Part shown: one piece after another, positions 14,869 through 22,927 of the stretch
Layout of the letters: every line of letters starts with the position of its first letter
How positions within the stretch are numbered: the stretch's first letter is position 1
Source of the DNA: Streptomyces sp. NBC_01197
GTDB lineage: Bacteria; Actinomycetota; Actinomycetes; Streptomycetales; Streptomycetaceae
Direction of reading: 5' to 3'
Assembly (NCBI RefSeq): GCF_036010505.1
Contig: NZ_CP108569.1
Span: 682,001 to 746,000, forward strand
Length of the DNA stretch: 64,000 bases
The notes under the pieces: model-generated
Told to the model about the DNA's origin: nothing
Seen by the model: only the letters and a program-made list of their open reading frames with translations
Database searches by the model: none
Translations under genes and position numbers: made by a program

Positions 14869-17589
14869 ATGCGTAGATCCAGAGGGCTTTCGGCCGCCCT
14901 CGTCCTCACTGTGACAGCAGGTCTGGGGGTGACAGCGGCGGCGCCGGCCACGGCGGTCACCCCTCCGGTGGCGTTCACCGCGGACGACCTGCCGACCTGG
15001 CAGACCAACGGAATCGTCTGGGCACTGGCCGAGGCGCAGGGAACCGTCTTCGTCGGCGGTACGTTCTCGCAGGTCCGGCCGCCGGAGGGGGCGAGCGGGA
15101 CACCGCAGGACGCCGTCAACTTCGTAGCGATGAACGCAGCAACCGGGGCGCCCACGTCCTGCAAGCTGTCGTTCACCGTCGGCAGCGGCACCGCGACCGT
15201 GCGTACGCTCGCGGTCTCGCCCGACAAGAAGACCCTGTACGCGGGCGGCTACTTCGGCGCCGTCAACGGCGTACAGGCCAGCAGCCTCGCGGCGATCGAC
15301 ATCGCCACCTGCGCCCCGAAGGCGGACTTCCACCCGAGTTTCCCCGCGACCGTGCGGGCACTGGCCGTCACCGACGACACGGTGTACGCCGGCGGCGACT
15401 TCGGGACCGTCGCGGGCGAGACCCGCAAGCGGTTCGCCGCGGTGGACAGCGCCACCGGGGCGCTGCGGCCGTTCCGTGCGGACGCCGACCTGCCGGGCCG
15501 CGCGGTCGCGGTCACACCCGACGGGCACGACGTCCTGCTCGGCGGTGACTTCTTCACCGTCAACGGCGCCGACTCGCACGCGCTCGCCGTGGTCGACGCC
15601 ACGTCGGGCGACAACGTGAAGACGTACCCGGGCTTCATCGAGACCAACTCGGTCGTCAAGACCATCGGGACCGACGCGACCGGTTTCTACACCGGTAACG
15701 AGGGGACGGGCGGCGGTGTGTTCGACGGGCGCATCGCGCTGAACCTCAGCGATCTCGGCCAGCGCTGGCGCGACACCTGCCTGGGTGCCACCCAGGCCGT
15801 GCTGCCGTACGAGAACGTCCTCTACAGCGCGTCGCACGCCCATGACTGCTCCAGCGTCGGCGAGTTTCCCGACGGCCCGCGCAACCATCTGCTGGCCCAG
15901 CCGACCACCGGTGTGGGCAAGCTCGGCTGGTTCCCGAACACCAACGACGGTCTTGGCGAGGGCATCGGCCCGCGCGCGCTGGCCGTGGCGGACACCGGGT
16001 CCAACAAGTACCTCTGGGTCGGCGGCGAGTTCACCACGGTCAACGCCGCCCCCGCCCAGGGGCTCACCCGGTTCGCGGCGAGCCCCGACACCGGGGTGCC
16101 GGGTGTGCCGCAGGCCGGCGCGTCGAGCATCAAGCCCGGTGAGGTGCAGGTGCGCTGGCGCTCCAGCACCGATCTGGACGACAGCAAGCTGACGTACAAG
16201 GTGTACCGCAACGGCGCGTCGGCCCCGGTCTACACGGCGGACGGCGATTCGCTGCCGTGGTCGCGGCCTCAGATGTCGTTCCGGGACACCAGTGTGAAGG
16301 CGGGCCAGACCTACACCTACCGGGTTACGGCGACGGACGCGGCGGGCAACGCCAGCGGTCTTTCGCCCACTGCGACGGTCACCGTCCCCGCGTCGGCCGA
16401 GGCCTACCCGACGGCCGTCCTCAACGACGGCGCCACCCAGTACTGGCGCTACGACGAGGCCAGTTCACCTTTCACCGGCGACTCGTCCCCGTCCGACAGC
16501 AGCGGCATCCAGCTCAACGGGCCGTCGCTCCGCCAGACTCCCGCCGCGGTCAACGGCCCCAGTACGGCGATAAGTTTCGACGGAACCGACCAGGTGGTGT
16601 ACAGCGATCGCAGGACGACCGTGGACGGTGACTACTCCATCGAGACCTGGTTCAGAACGACCACCGACCGCGGCGGGAAGCTCGTCGGGTTCGGCAACAA
16701 CACCACGAAGACCAGCAGCAACTACGACAAGCAGATCTACCTGACCGACGACGGCCATCTGGTCTTCGGTGTGTACCCGGGGGCTGCGCAGACCGTCACG
16801 GCGCCGGGCACCTACAACAACGGCGCCTGGCACCAGGTGGTCGCCACCCAGGGCGCGTCCGGTATGGCGCTCTATGTCGACGGCGCCCTCAAGGCGTCGT
16901 CGAAGGTGACGGGCAACCAGGCGTACTCCGGCTACTGGCGGGTCGGTGGTGACCAGCTCAACGGCTGGCCTCAGCAGCCCACGAGCAACTTCTTCGCGGG
17001 CCAGATCGACGAGACGGCCATCTACCCCTCGGTGCTGACCGCGCAGCAGGTGGCCGACCACCAGAAGCTGGCGAGCGCCCCCGCGGACACCGTCTCCACC
17101 GTCCGCGCGACCGAGGACAGCTACGTCAACGCGGGTGCGCCGGGCACGAACTACGGCACGTCGTCCTCGCTGGCCGTGCGCGGCACATCGGCGTACGCGT
17201 CCTATCTGCGCTTCACCCTGCCGTCCGCCCCCGCGGGCACGGCGCTGAAGAGCGCCAGGCTGTCGGTGAAGACCTCGACCCAGACCGGAGCGGGTTCCGC
17301 GGACAGCCAGTCCGTCGTACCGGTCACCGGGGACTGGACGGAGTCTGCTCTGACGTACGGCAACCGGCCCGCACCGGGTCCTGGCACACTCGGCACACTG
17401 AGCGGTGCGACGGACGGGTCCACCGTCTACTCGGTCCCGCTCGACACGACCGCGCTCACCCCGGCGCTGGGCAGTCCCTACAGCCTGGCGCTCACGAGTA
17501 CGGGCACGGACCCGCTCTGGCTGTGGTCTCGCGAGGCCACAGCGGCCGAGGGCACTCCGCAGCTCGTGCTGACCTTCGGCGCTCCGTGA
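14869..17589 (+). CDS. large secreted protein: beta-propeller, fibronectin type III, LamG-like and C-terminal CBM96-like domains
   Basis: About 906 residues. The signal peptide MRRSRGLSAALVLTVTAGLG...APATA is followed by an N-terminal propeller-like region of repeated AGG(D/Y)F and (V/I)NG motifs (about 30-420). An FN3 module (TYKVYRNGASAP ... YTYRVTATDAAGN) comes next, then a concanavalin-like/LamG domain (about 540-740, IETWFRT ... WHQVVATQG ... ALYVDGAL). A C-terminal DNRLRE/CBM96-like domain (ATEDSYVNAGAPGTNYGTSSSLAVRG) ends the protein. Such proteins bind cell-surface glycan. ATG 14869 is chosen for its GGGGG site seven bases upstream; ATG 14839, 14851 and 14863 are in-frame alternatives. 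It lies just after gmd and may associate with the polymer. Confidence 0.8.
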   Translation: MRRSRGLSAALVLTVTAGLGVTAAAPATAVTPPVAFTADDLPTWQTNGIVWALAEAQGTVFVGGTFSQVRPPEGASGTPQDAVNFVAMNAATGAPTSCKLSFTVGSGTATVRTLAVSPDKKTLYAGGYFGAVNGVQASSLAAIDIATCAPKADFHPSFPATVRALAVTDDTVYAGGDFGTVAGETRKRFAAVDSATGALRPFRADADLPGRAVAVTPDGHDVLLGGDFFTVNGADSHALAVVDATSGDNVKTYPGFIETNSVVKTIGTDATGFYTGNEGTGGGVFDGRIALNLSDLGQRWRDTCLGATQAVLPYENVLYSASHAHDCSSVGEFPDGPRNHLLAQPTTGVGKLGWFPNTNDGLGEGIGPRALAVADTGSNKYLWVGGEFTTVNAAPAQGLTRFAASPDTGVPGVPQAGASSIKPGEVQVRWRSSTDLDDSKLTYKVYRNGASAPVYTADGDSLPWSRPQMSFRDTSVKAGQTYTYRVTATDAAGNASGLSPTATVTVPASAEAYPTAVLNDGATQYWRYDEASSPFTGDSSPSDSSGIQLNGPSLRQTPAAVNGPSTAISFDGTDQVVYSDRRTTVDGDYSIETWFRTTTDRGGKLVGFGNNTTKTSSNYDKQIYLTDDGHLVFGVYPGAAQTVTAPGTYNNGAWHQVVATQGASGMALYVDGALKASSKVTGNQAYSGYWRVGGDQLNGWPQQPTSNFFAGQIDETAIYPSVLTAQQVADHQKLASAPADTVSTVRATEDSYVNAGAPGTNYGTSSSLAVRGTSAYASYLRFTLPSAPAGTALKSARLSVKTSTQTGAGSADSQSVVPVTGDWTESALTYGNRPAPGPGTLGTLSGATDGSTVYSVPLDTTALTPALGSPYSLALTSTGTDPLWLWSREATAAEGTPQLVLTFGAP

Positions 17590-17619
17590 TCCGTCGGTGA
17601 CGCCACCTCAATGACAGCG

Positions 17620-17647
17620 TGCGGGGCCCGGTCCGCCGGACCCCGCA
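17620..17647. terminator. GC-rich hairpin after the large secreted protein gene
   Basis: TGCGGGG and CCCCGCA form outer arms enclosing an inner GGTCC/GGACC hairpin. It lies about 30 bp after the stop and before the next ribosome site. Confidence 0.5.
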
Positions 17648-17672
17648 GCGTCCGTACCACAGGAGCATCCCC

Positions 17673-18347
17673 ATGCGTCCACTCCACCGGCGTGCGGCGG
17701 CCGCGACGGCCGCGCTGGCCGTGCTCGTCTCCGTGTCCGCCTGCGGTTCGTCCGGTTCCTCGCACGACGGCGGAGCCGGCGCCCAGCACAGCCCGGCCCC
17801 GGCGGCGAGCATCCCGGACCCGCAGACCGGGGCCGGTGCCACGCCGTCCCCTTCGGCGAAGGAGCCGGTGCTGCCGGACTCCCGGCTCACCCCTGTCACC
17901 GGCTCGTTCAGCAAGAAGGACAAGAAGTATCTGAGCGGTCGGGTGCCGCAGAACATGGACCCGTCCGCTGTGCTGCAGACGGGCCAGGAGAGCTGCCAGC
18001 GGGTGGCCAGGACCGCCGCACATGACAAGAACGCGGCGGTCGGCGCGGTCATCGCGGGCGACATCCCCGACGCGAAGGCCGCCATCACGCTGCTCTGCCC
18101 GGATCAGGAGCCGGTACTCAAGGCCGCGGACGCGGGCTTCCCCGACGGCACCCGGAAGAACCCGCGGGCGGGCACCTACCGCGCCCTGACGACCGCCGCC
18201 GACTGCACCTGGCGGGTCTCGGGCAGCGGCGGCAAGGTGCTCGCCTCCGGGCCGGGCACCGGCGCCGAGGGAACGGTGAAGGCCCGGGTCCCGGCGGGCG
18301 CGGCCGAGTTCACCTCGTCCGGCTGTTACGCCTGGGTCCCCGCGTAG
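17673..18347 (+). CDS. putative lipoprotein, unknown function
   Basis: 224 residues. The signal peptide MRPLHRRAAAATAALAVLVSVSAC ends in a lipobox (LVSVSAC), with the lipidated Cys near residue 24. A disordered Ser/Pro/Ala linker of about 40 residues and a C-terminal domain with several cysteines follow. AGGAG lies seven bases before the ATG. The last 22 bases overlap tail-to-tail with the glycosyltransferase gene on the other strand. It sits within the exopolysaccharide locus and may be an outer-face partner, but no domain is recognised. Confidence 0.72.
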   Translation: MRPLHRRAAAATAALAVLVSVSACGSSGSSHDGGAGAQHSPAPAASIPDPQTGAGATPSPSAKEPVLPDSRLTPVTGSFSKKDKKYLSGRVPQNMDPSAVLQTGQESCQRVARTAAHDKNAAVGAVIAGDIPDAKAAITLLCPDQEPVLKAADAGFPDGTRKNPRAGTYRALTTAADCTWRVSGSGGKVLASGPGTGAEGTVKARVPAGAAEFTSSGCYAWVPA

Positions 18348-19459
18348 CACCCCTCGTACACCCCGATGAGGATGTCGAGCACGGCATCCATCGAGAACGC
18401 CTCCGCCGCCAGCTTCCGGGCCGCGGCGGAGGCCGCTCCGTTGGCGCCGGGGTCCAGCAGCTCCAGCACCCCGGCGGCCAGCTCCGCCGCGCCGGCGACC
18501 ACGCGTCCGGCCCCGGCGTCCGCGATGTCCCTGGCGAGCCCGTTGGAGTGCGTGACGACAGCGGGCGTCCCGGCGGCGAGCGCTTCCAGGACCGACATCG
18601 GGAACGGCTCGTCCACCGAGGGAAGCACATAGACATGGGCCTGCCGGAGTTCGGCGAGCATCTCGGCGGCCGAGAGCGAACCGGGGCAGTGCACGCGCCC
18701 GTCGAGGCCGAGCTCGCTGATGAGGGCCTGTACGGAGGCGAGTTCGCCCTCGTCGGGCCCGGCCACGACGAACTCGGCCTCGGGGTGGTGGCGCAGGATC
18801 TCCGGGACCGCGGCCACGAAGTCCTGCGGCCGCTTCCTGGCCTGGAGCCTGGCCGCGTACAGCACGCGCGGGGGTCCTGGCGGGGTGGGCCGCGCCTCCT
18901 GGGCCGGCACCCCGTTCACCAGGCGGGTGAGGTGGAGCGGGCGCCCGGAGCCGGCCGGGGCCACGGCTTCGAGGCCCCGCCGCTCGTGGCCGGTCAGATA
19001 CAGCACGGCGGAGGCGCGGCGGAGCACTCTGCGGACAGCCAGCGCGTCGAGCGCCTTCGCGAGGAGCCGGTCGCTGGGGTCGACCATGCCGTGGGTCTGG
19101 AGTACGAGCGGCTTGCCCGCGCGCAGCGCCGCCAGGGCGACTGGCAGGGTCACCAGGTCACGTGCGAGGTGCACATGGACGAGGTCGGCGCCGCGTACCA
19201 GGCGCCCGGCTGCCGCGATCAGGGCGGGCGACGTGATGCCGCTGAAGCCGAGCGGCAGCATTCTGCGGGCCCGGAAGAGCCGGGCGGGTACCCCCTCCAC
19301 CTCCGTGGGGAGCGTCCCGCCGAAGCCGTCGCCGAGTGCGACGAGCCGCGCCTCGTGACCGCGCTCCCGCAGGCCGCGGGAGAGGTTGAGCGCAACCCGG
19401 ACCGGGCCGCCGAAGGCGTGCGTCGGGCTGTGCAGAGTCACGGTGTGCAGGACTCTCAT
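18326..19459 (-). CDS. GT4-family glycosyltransferase
   Basis: 377 residues. The N-terminal GT-B half contains HSPTHAFGGPVRVALNLSRGL and DLVHVHLARD. The C-terminal half has VLYAARLQARKRPQDFVAA, EFVVAGPDEGE and the GT4 signature YVLPSVDEPFPMSVLEALAAGTPAVVT, which includes the donor-binding E-x7-E equivalent. It retains configuration and uses a nucleotide sugar to extend the lipid-linked repeat unit at the cytosolic membrane face. Its start overlaps the stop of the WcaF-like gene by four bases (ATGA), so the two are translationally coupled. The donor and acceptor are unknown. Confidence 0.88.
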   Translation of the reverse strand: MRVLHTVTLHSPTHAFGGPVRVALNLSRGLRERGHEARLVALGDGFGGTLPTEVEGVPARLFRARRMLPLGFSGITSPALIAAAGRLVRGADLVHVHLARDLVTLPVALAALRAGKPLVLQTHGMVDPSDRLLAKALDALAVRRVLRRASAVLYLTGHERRGLEAVAPAGSGRPLHLTRLVNGVPAQEARPTPPGPPRVLYAARLQARKRPQDFVAAVPEILRHHPEAEFVVAGPDEGELASVQALISELGLDGRVHCPGSLSAAEMLAELRQAHVYVLPSVDEPFPMSVLEALAAGTPAVVTHSNGLARDIADAGAGRVVAGAAELAAGVLELLDPGANGAASAAARKLAAEAFSMDAVLDILIGVYEGCYAGTQA

Positions 19460-19992
19460 ACGGGCTCCTGAACCGGACGCCGGCCATCGGCCGTGTGCAG
19501 TGTGAGATCCGGGAGGTCCCGGTGCACGACCGTGCCCGCCGCGACGACTGCCTGCGCGCCGATGGTGACGCCGGCGAGCACGGTGGCGCGGGCGGCGACC
19601 CAGGCGCCGTCCTTGACCACGATCGAGGCATTGCGGTAGCGGAAGTCCGCGGCGCGATGGTCATGGCTGCCGGTGCAGAGCAGCGCCTCCTGGGAGACAC
19701 AGACATGCGAACCCAGGGTGACCGGTTCCAGGTTGAGCAGCCAGGCCCCCTCGCCGATCCAGGTGTGGTCCCCCACTGTCAGCTTCCATGGCCACAGGAC
19801 CCGCACCCGGTGCCGTATCAGCACCCCTTCACCGACCGTGGCGCCGAAGGCCCGCAGCAGCGCGACACGCAGCCTGGCGGGGCAGAACCACGCCATGAAG
19901 ACGGTGTTCAGCACGGCGAACCACAGCGCCTGCGTCAGCCGCCCCCGGCCCTTGTCGTATCCGGCCAGCGTGAACGCCGGTAGATTCCGCAT
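19456..19992 (-). CDS. WcaF-like left-handed beta-helix O-acetyltransferase
   Basis: 178 residues. Hexapeptide repeats of the (L/I/V)GxxxxI type run through residues 50-165 (IGEGAWLLNLEPVTLGSHVCVSQEALLCTGSHD ... VVKDGAWVAARATVLAGVTIGAQAVVAAGTVV). The catalytic His is in GSHDH. The N-terminal FTLAGYDKGRGRLTQALWFAV is characteristic of WcaF/NodL-like exopolysaccharide acetyltransferases. It probably O-acetylates a sugar in the repeat unit. It lies in an operon with the GT4 gene downstream (4-base overlap). A GTG at 19995 is one codon upstream of the chosen ATG. Confidence 0.85.
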   Translation of the reverse strand: MRNLPAFTLAGYDKGRGRLTQALWFAVLNTVFMAWFCPARLRVALLRAFGATVGEGVLIRHRVRVLWPWKLTVGDHTWIGEGAWLLNLEPVTLGSHVCVSQEALLCTGSHDHRAADFRYRNASIVVKDGAWVAARATVLAGVTIGAQAVVAAGTVVHRDLPDLTLHTADGRRPVQEPV

Positions 19993-20097
19993 CACTTCAC
20001 CCCCACTGGCGCCTCCCCAGACGCCTGAGCGCTCAGCCTAGTGGTTGATACGGGGGGACGGCGCGGCGTCGGTAGACTGCGGGCGGGGAAGTGAAGC

Positions 20098-20152
20098 GGG
20101 GCGTTCAACCAGGGGCGTTCACCAAGGGCGTTCAACCCGGGGCAGTTCAACA
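20098..20152 (+). repeat. four tandem 14-bp imperfect repeats in leader of polymerase gene
   Basis: Units begin at 20098, 20112, 20126 and 20139 with consensus GGGGCGTTCAACCA. The period of 14 (one unit of 13) is not a multiple of three, so the array is unlikely to be coding. This supports a start at 20169 rather than the in-frame GTG at 20091. It could be an operator array or an mRNA leader feature. Confidence 0.65.
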
Positions 20153-20168
20153 GGGGCGGGGGCCATCC

Positions 20169-21710
20169 ATGGCGACGGACACCAGCGAGGGCGCCCGTCC
20201 GGAGCCTCCGGCCACCGCCGCCGGGCGCGGTCCGCTTCCCGGCCCTGTCCGTACCCGCGCGACCGCCATCCGCTTCGCACCCGCCGTGTCCCCGCGCACG
20301 CTGCTCTCCCGGGCCCTTTCGGTGCCGCTCGCGCTCGGGCTCTCGCTCGTGCTGCCGCTGCTCGTCGCCGTACAGCCGGGTGACGGGGTCCACGACGCCG
20401 CGTACTGGCTCCAGCTCACCCTGACCGTGTACGCGGGGGCGAGGCTGTCCGGCATGGTGCTGACCAGCCACCGCAAGCTGCTCCAGGGATCGTTCTGGCT
20501 CTTCGTCTATATGGCGATGGGGGTGGCGCCGCTGGCCCAGGCGGTGCTCGGCAAGGTCCCCACTCCGGTGGTGGGGCCGCGCTCGGACGTGACGGAGGGC
20601 GTGGCGCTCGTCCTCATCGGCTGCGCGGCCTTCGACGTGGGCGCGCTGCTGGCCCGGCACCGGCCCGGCGGCAGGGGGCGCGGTGAGTCCCGGCCCGCGC
20701 TGGTGCACCGCCGGCGGCTGTATCTGCTGGTCGTGGTGGCCTTCGTGTGCAGCGCGGCGCTCATTCTCAAACTGGGCGGGCCCGCCGTCTTCTTCAGCAG
20801 CCGCCAGGAGATCATCGCCGGTATCGAGGAGGCCGGGATCTCGCAGGCCGACTCGCAGGCAGGTCAGGCCCTGCTGCGCGGCTTCGGTACGGTCCCCGCG
20901 CTTTTCGCGCTGCTCGCGTACACCCGCTGGCTCGTCACATCGCGGCGGGCCCGCAGGTCCCCCGCGGTGATCGCCGTCTGGATCGCCCTGGCCGCGCTGA
21001 ACACAGTGGTCAACAACCCGATCTCCAACCCGCGTTACTGGTTCCTGACCGTGCTGCTCGCGTTGCTGTTCACACTGTTCCCGGTCAGCGCGGTGATGTA
21101 CCGCTCGGCGCTGAGCCTGGGGGTGGTGGTGGCGCTGGTGATCTTCCCGTTCGCCGACCGCTTCCGCTACGACGAGCAGAACTACCACCCCATGGAGACC
21201 ACTTCGGTTCTGGAGCCGCTGGCGCTCAAGGACTACGACCAGATCGGGATGTTCGCCAACACCATCACCTTCGAGCGGTCCGGGGTGGGGCACCTCTACG
21301 GCAAGCAGCTGGCCGGATCCATCCTGTTCGCCGTCCCGCGCTCGGTGTGGCCCGGCAAGCCCCACGACACCGGGGTGATGGTCGGTGAGTGGATGGACGC
21401 GGTCAACACCAACCTCTCATCGCCGGTCTGGGCGGAGCTGTGGATCGACTTCGGCCCTGCCGGAATGACGCTGGGACTGCTCGCGATGGGCTACGCGGCC
21501 GCCCGGGTGGACCGGAGATACGCCCGCCGCGCGATCCGGCGTACGCCTCCCGGGAGCCTGATCTCGCTCGTGGTGCCACTCGTCGCTGGCTACTCGTTCA
21601 TCCTGCTGCGCGGTCCGCTGCTCCAGGCGTCCGGGCGGGTGGCCATCGCGGTCATCTGCATCGCGATGGTCACCACTTACCGTCAGGACAGGGGCGCGGC
21701 GCTGCGCTGA
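20169..21710 (+). CDS. O-antigen/exopolysaccharide polymerase (Wzy-like) membrane protein
   Basis: 513 residues with about twelve hydrophobic helices and a large loop around residues 330-420 (NYHPMETTSVLEPLALKDYDQIGMFANTI ... PRSVWPGKPHD). The order of helices and the late RSVWPGKP motif fit O-antigen polymerase-like proteins of actinobacterial exopolysaccharide loci. Sequence conservation in the class is low, so assignment rests on topology and context. It would join lipid-linked repeat units at the outer membrane face. The start was chosen after the tandem repeats. The last 28 bases overlap the convergent flippase gene. Confidence 0.72.
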   Translation: MATDTSEGARPEPPATAAGRGPLPGPVRTRATAIRFAPAVSPRTLLSRALSVPLALGLSLVLPLLVAVQPGDGVHDAAYWLQLTLTVYAGARLSGMVLTSHRKLLQGSFWLFVYMAMGVAPLAQAVLGKVPTPVVGPRSDVTEGVALVLIGCAAFDVGALLARHRPGGRGRGESRPALVHRRRLYLLVVVAFVCSAALILKLGGPAVFFSSRQEIIAGIEEAGISQADSQAGQALLRGFGTVPALFALLAYTRWLVTSRRARRSPAVIAVWIALAALNTVVNNPISNPRYWFLTVLLALLFTLFPVSAVMYRSALSLGVVVALVIFPFADRFRYDEQNYHPMETTSVLEPLALKDYDQIGMFANTITFERSGVGHLYGKQLAGSILFAVPRSVWPGKPHDTGVMVGEWMDAVNTNLSSPVWAELWIDFGPAGMTLGLLAMGYAAARVDRRYARRAIRRTPPGSLISLVVPLVAGYSFILLRGPLLQASGRVAIAVICIAMVTTYRQDRGAALR

Positions 21711-22927
21711 GCGTCCCCGTCGGCGGCCGGTTCGGCCGCCGGGCCCAGCCGTACGACCCGTGCCCAGGCGGCGACGGCCTTGAGCGCGGAACCCGCCGCG
21801 AGTCCCCAGGCCGCACCGGTGGCGCCGCCGAGCGGATAGCCGCCGAGCATCAGCGCCACGGAGACCAGCGAGAAGACCACCTGGAGCGACAGGGTGGCAC
21901 GTGGGCTGAGCACCCGGAGCGTGACCAGGGCGCAGGTCCCCAGCGCCATGACCGCGTACTGGCTGCCGGTGGCGGGCAGCAGGGCCGATGCCGACTGCCA
22001 GGTGGCGCCGAGGAGCTGGCGCCCCACCCGGTCGGGCAGGGCGTACAGGACCGCGGCCCAGCCGAAGCCCACCCCGGCCAGTACGCAGCCCAGGACCGCG
22101 GCGGCGCGCGCGGTGGCGCGCCGGCCGCCCAGTCTGCCGAGTACCGGCGGGCCGAAGGCGCTGACCGAGTTGAACAGCACGTTGAGCGGGCCGAAGAGGG
22201 TGGTGGCGCCGCGCAGCGCGCCGACGGCCAGCGGGCTGGCGAACAGGCCGAGGCCGAGGACCGCCAGCTGGCTGGAGGCGTTGCCGACGGCGAACTCGAC
22301 GACGAACCGCCTCCCGAGGTGACCGCGCCGAAGATAGCGCCGCACCTCGGTGCCGGCCCCGCGCACCAGGGGCCGCAGCAGCAGCAGGCCGGTCAGGAGC
22401 GCCGGTACGGCGGAGAGCCCCCAGACGGCCACCAGCCGGGCGGGGCCCGCGTGGTGGGGCTGGAGGAGCAGCGCCGGCACCACGCAGAGCAGCCGCAGTA
22501 CATCGGCGGCGAGTGCGCGCTGCGGCTGCTGGAGCGCGGAGAAGGAGTAGCGCAGGCCGTCCTGGAGCAGCACGAAGGGCAGGACGAGGCCAAGAGCCAG
22601 GAAGGTGTGCCCCAGCCGGCCGCCGACGGCCGCCCCGCCCGCAGCCAGCAGCGCGCCCGCGGCGAGCGAGGCGCAGCCGGTGAAGGCGGCGGCCGAGCGG
22701 CACGCGGAGGCGAGCGCCGTACGGTCGCCGCGCTCCAGTACGACGGCCTGTCCGACGTACGACATGTTGAGGCCGAGCAGCACCGTGAACGTCAGATAGA
22801 CCATCGAGAACGCGGCGAACCCGGCCGTGCTGGAGACCCGGGCCGCCATCACCAGGACGAGGATGTTGGTCAGGCTGGAAGCCGCCTGGTCCAGCACCGA
22901 CGCGGCGACGACGGCCGAGCGTCTCAC
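21683..22927 (-). CDS. polysaccharide flippase (Wzx-like, MOP superfamily)
   Basis: 414 residues with about twelve transmembrane helices. The N-terminus SVLDQAASSLTNILVLVMAARVSSTAGFAAFSMVYL is typical of MOP exporters of lipid-linked oligosaccharides. It would translocate undecaprenyl-linked repeat units to the outside. The GTG start overlaps the stop of the upstream co-polymerase gene by four bases (GTGA), giving a translationally coupled trio with that gene and the GT4 gene. Its 3' end overlaps the convergent polymerase gene by 28 bp. Confidence 0.8.
   Translation of the reverse strand: MRRSAVVAASVLDQAASSLTNILVLVMAARVSSTAGFAAFSMVYLTFTVLLGLNMSYVGQAVVLERGDRTALASACRSAAAFTGCASLAAGALLAAGGAAVGGRLGHTFLALGLVLPFVLLQDGLRYSFSALQQPQRALAADVLRLLCVVPALLLQPHHAGPARLVAVWGLSAVPALLTGLLLLRPLVRGAGTEVRRYLRRGHLGRRFVVEFAVGNASSQLAVLGLGLFASPLAVGALRGATTLFGPLNVLFNSVSAFGPPVLGRLGGRRATARAAAVLGCVLAGVGFGWAAVLYALPDRVGRQLLGATWQSASALLPATGSQYAVMALGTCALVTLRVLSPRATLSLQVVFSLVSVALMLGGYPLGGATGAAWGLAAGSALKAVAAWARVVRLGPAAEPAADGDAQRSAAPLS

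Noticed and set aside
19992..21365. Minus-strand 457-codon frame across the polymerase gene
   Set aside because: Antisense shadow; low-complexity Arg/Gly/His composition, no motif.
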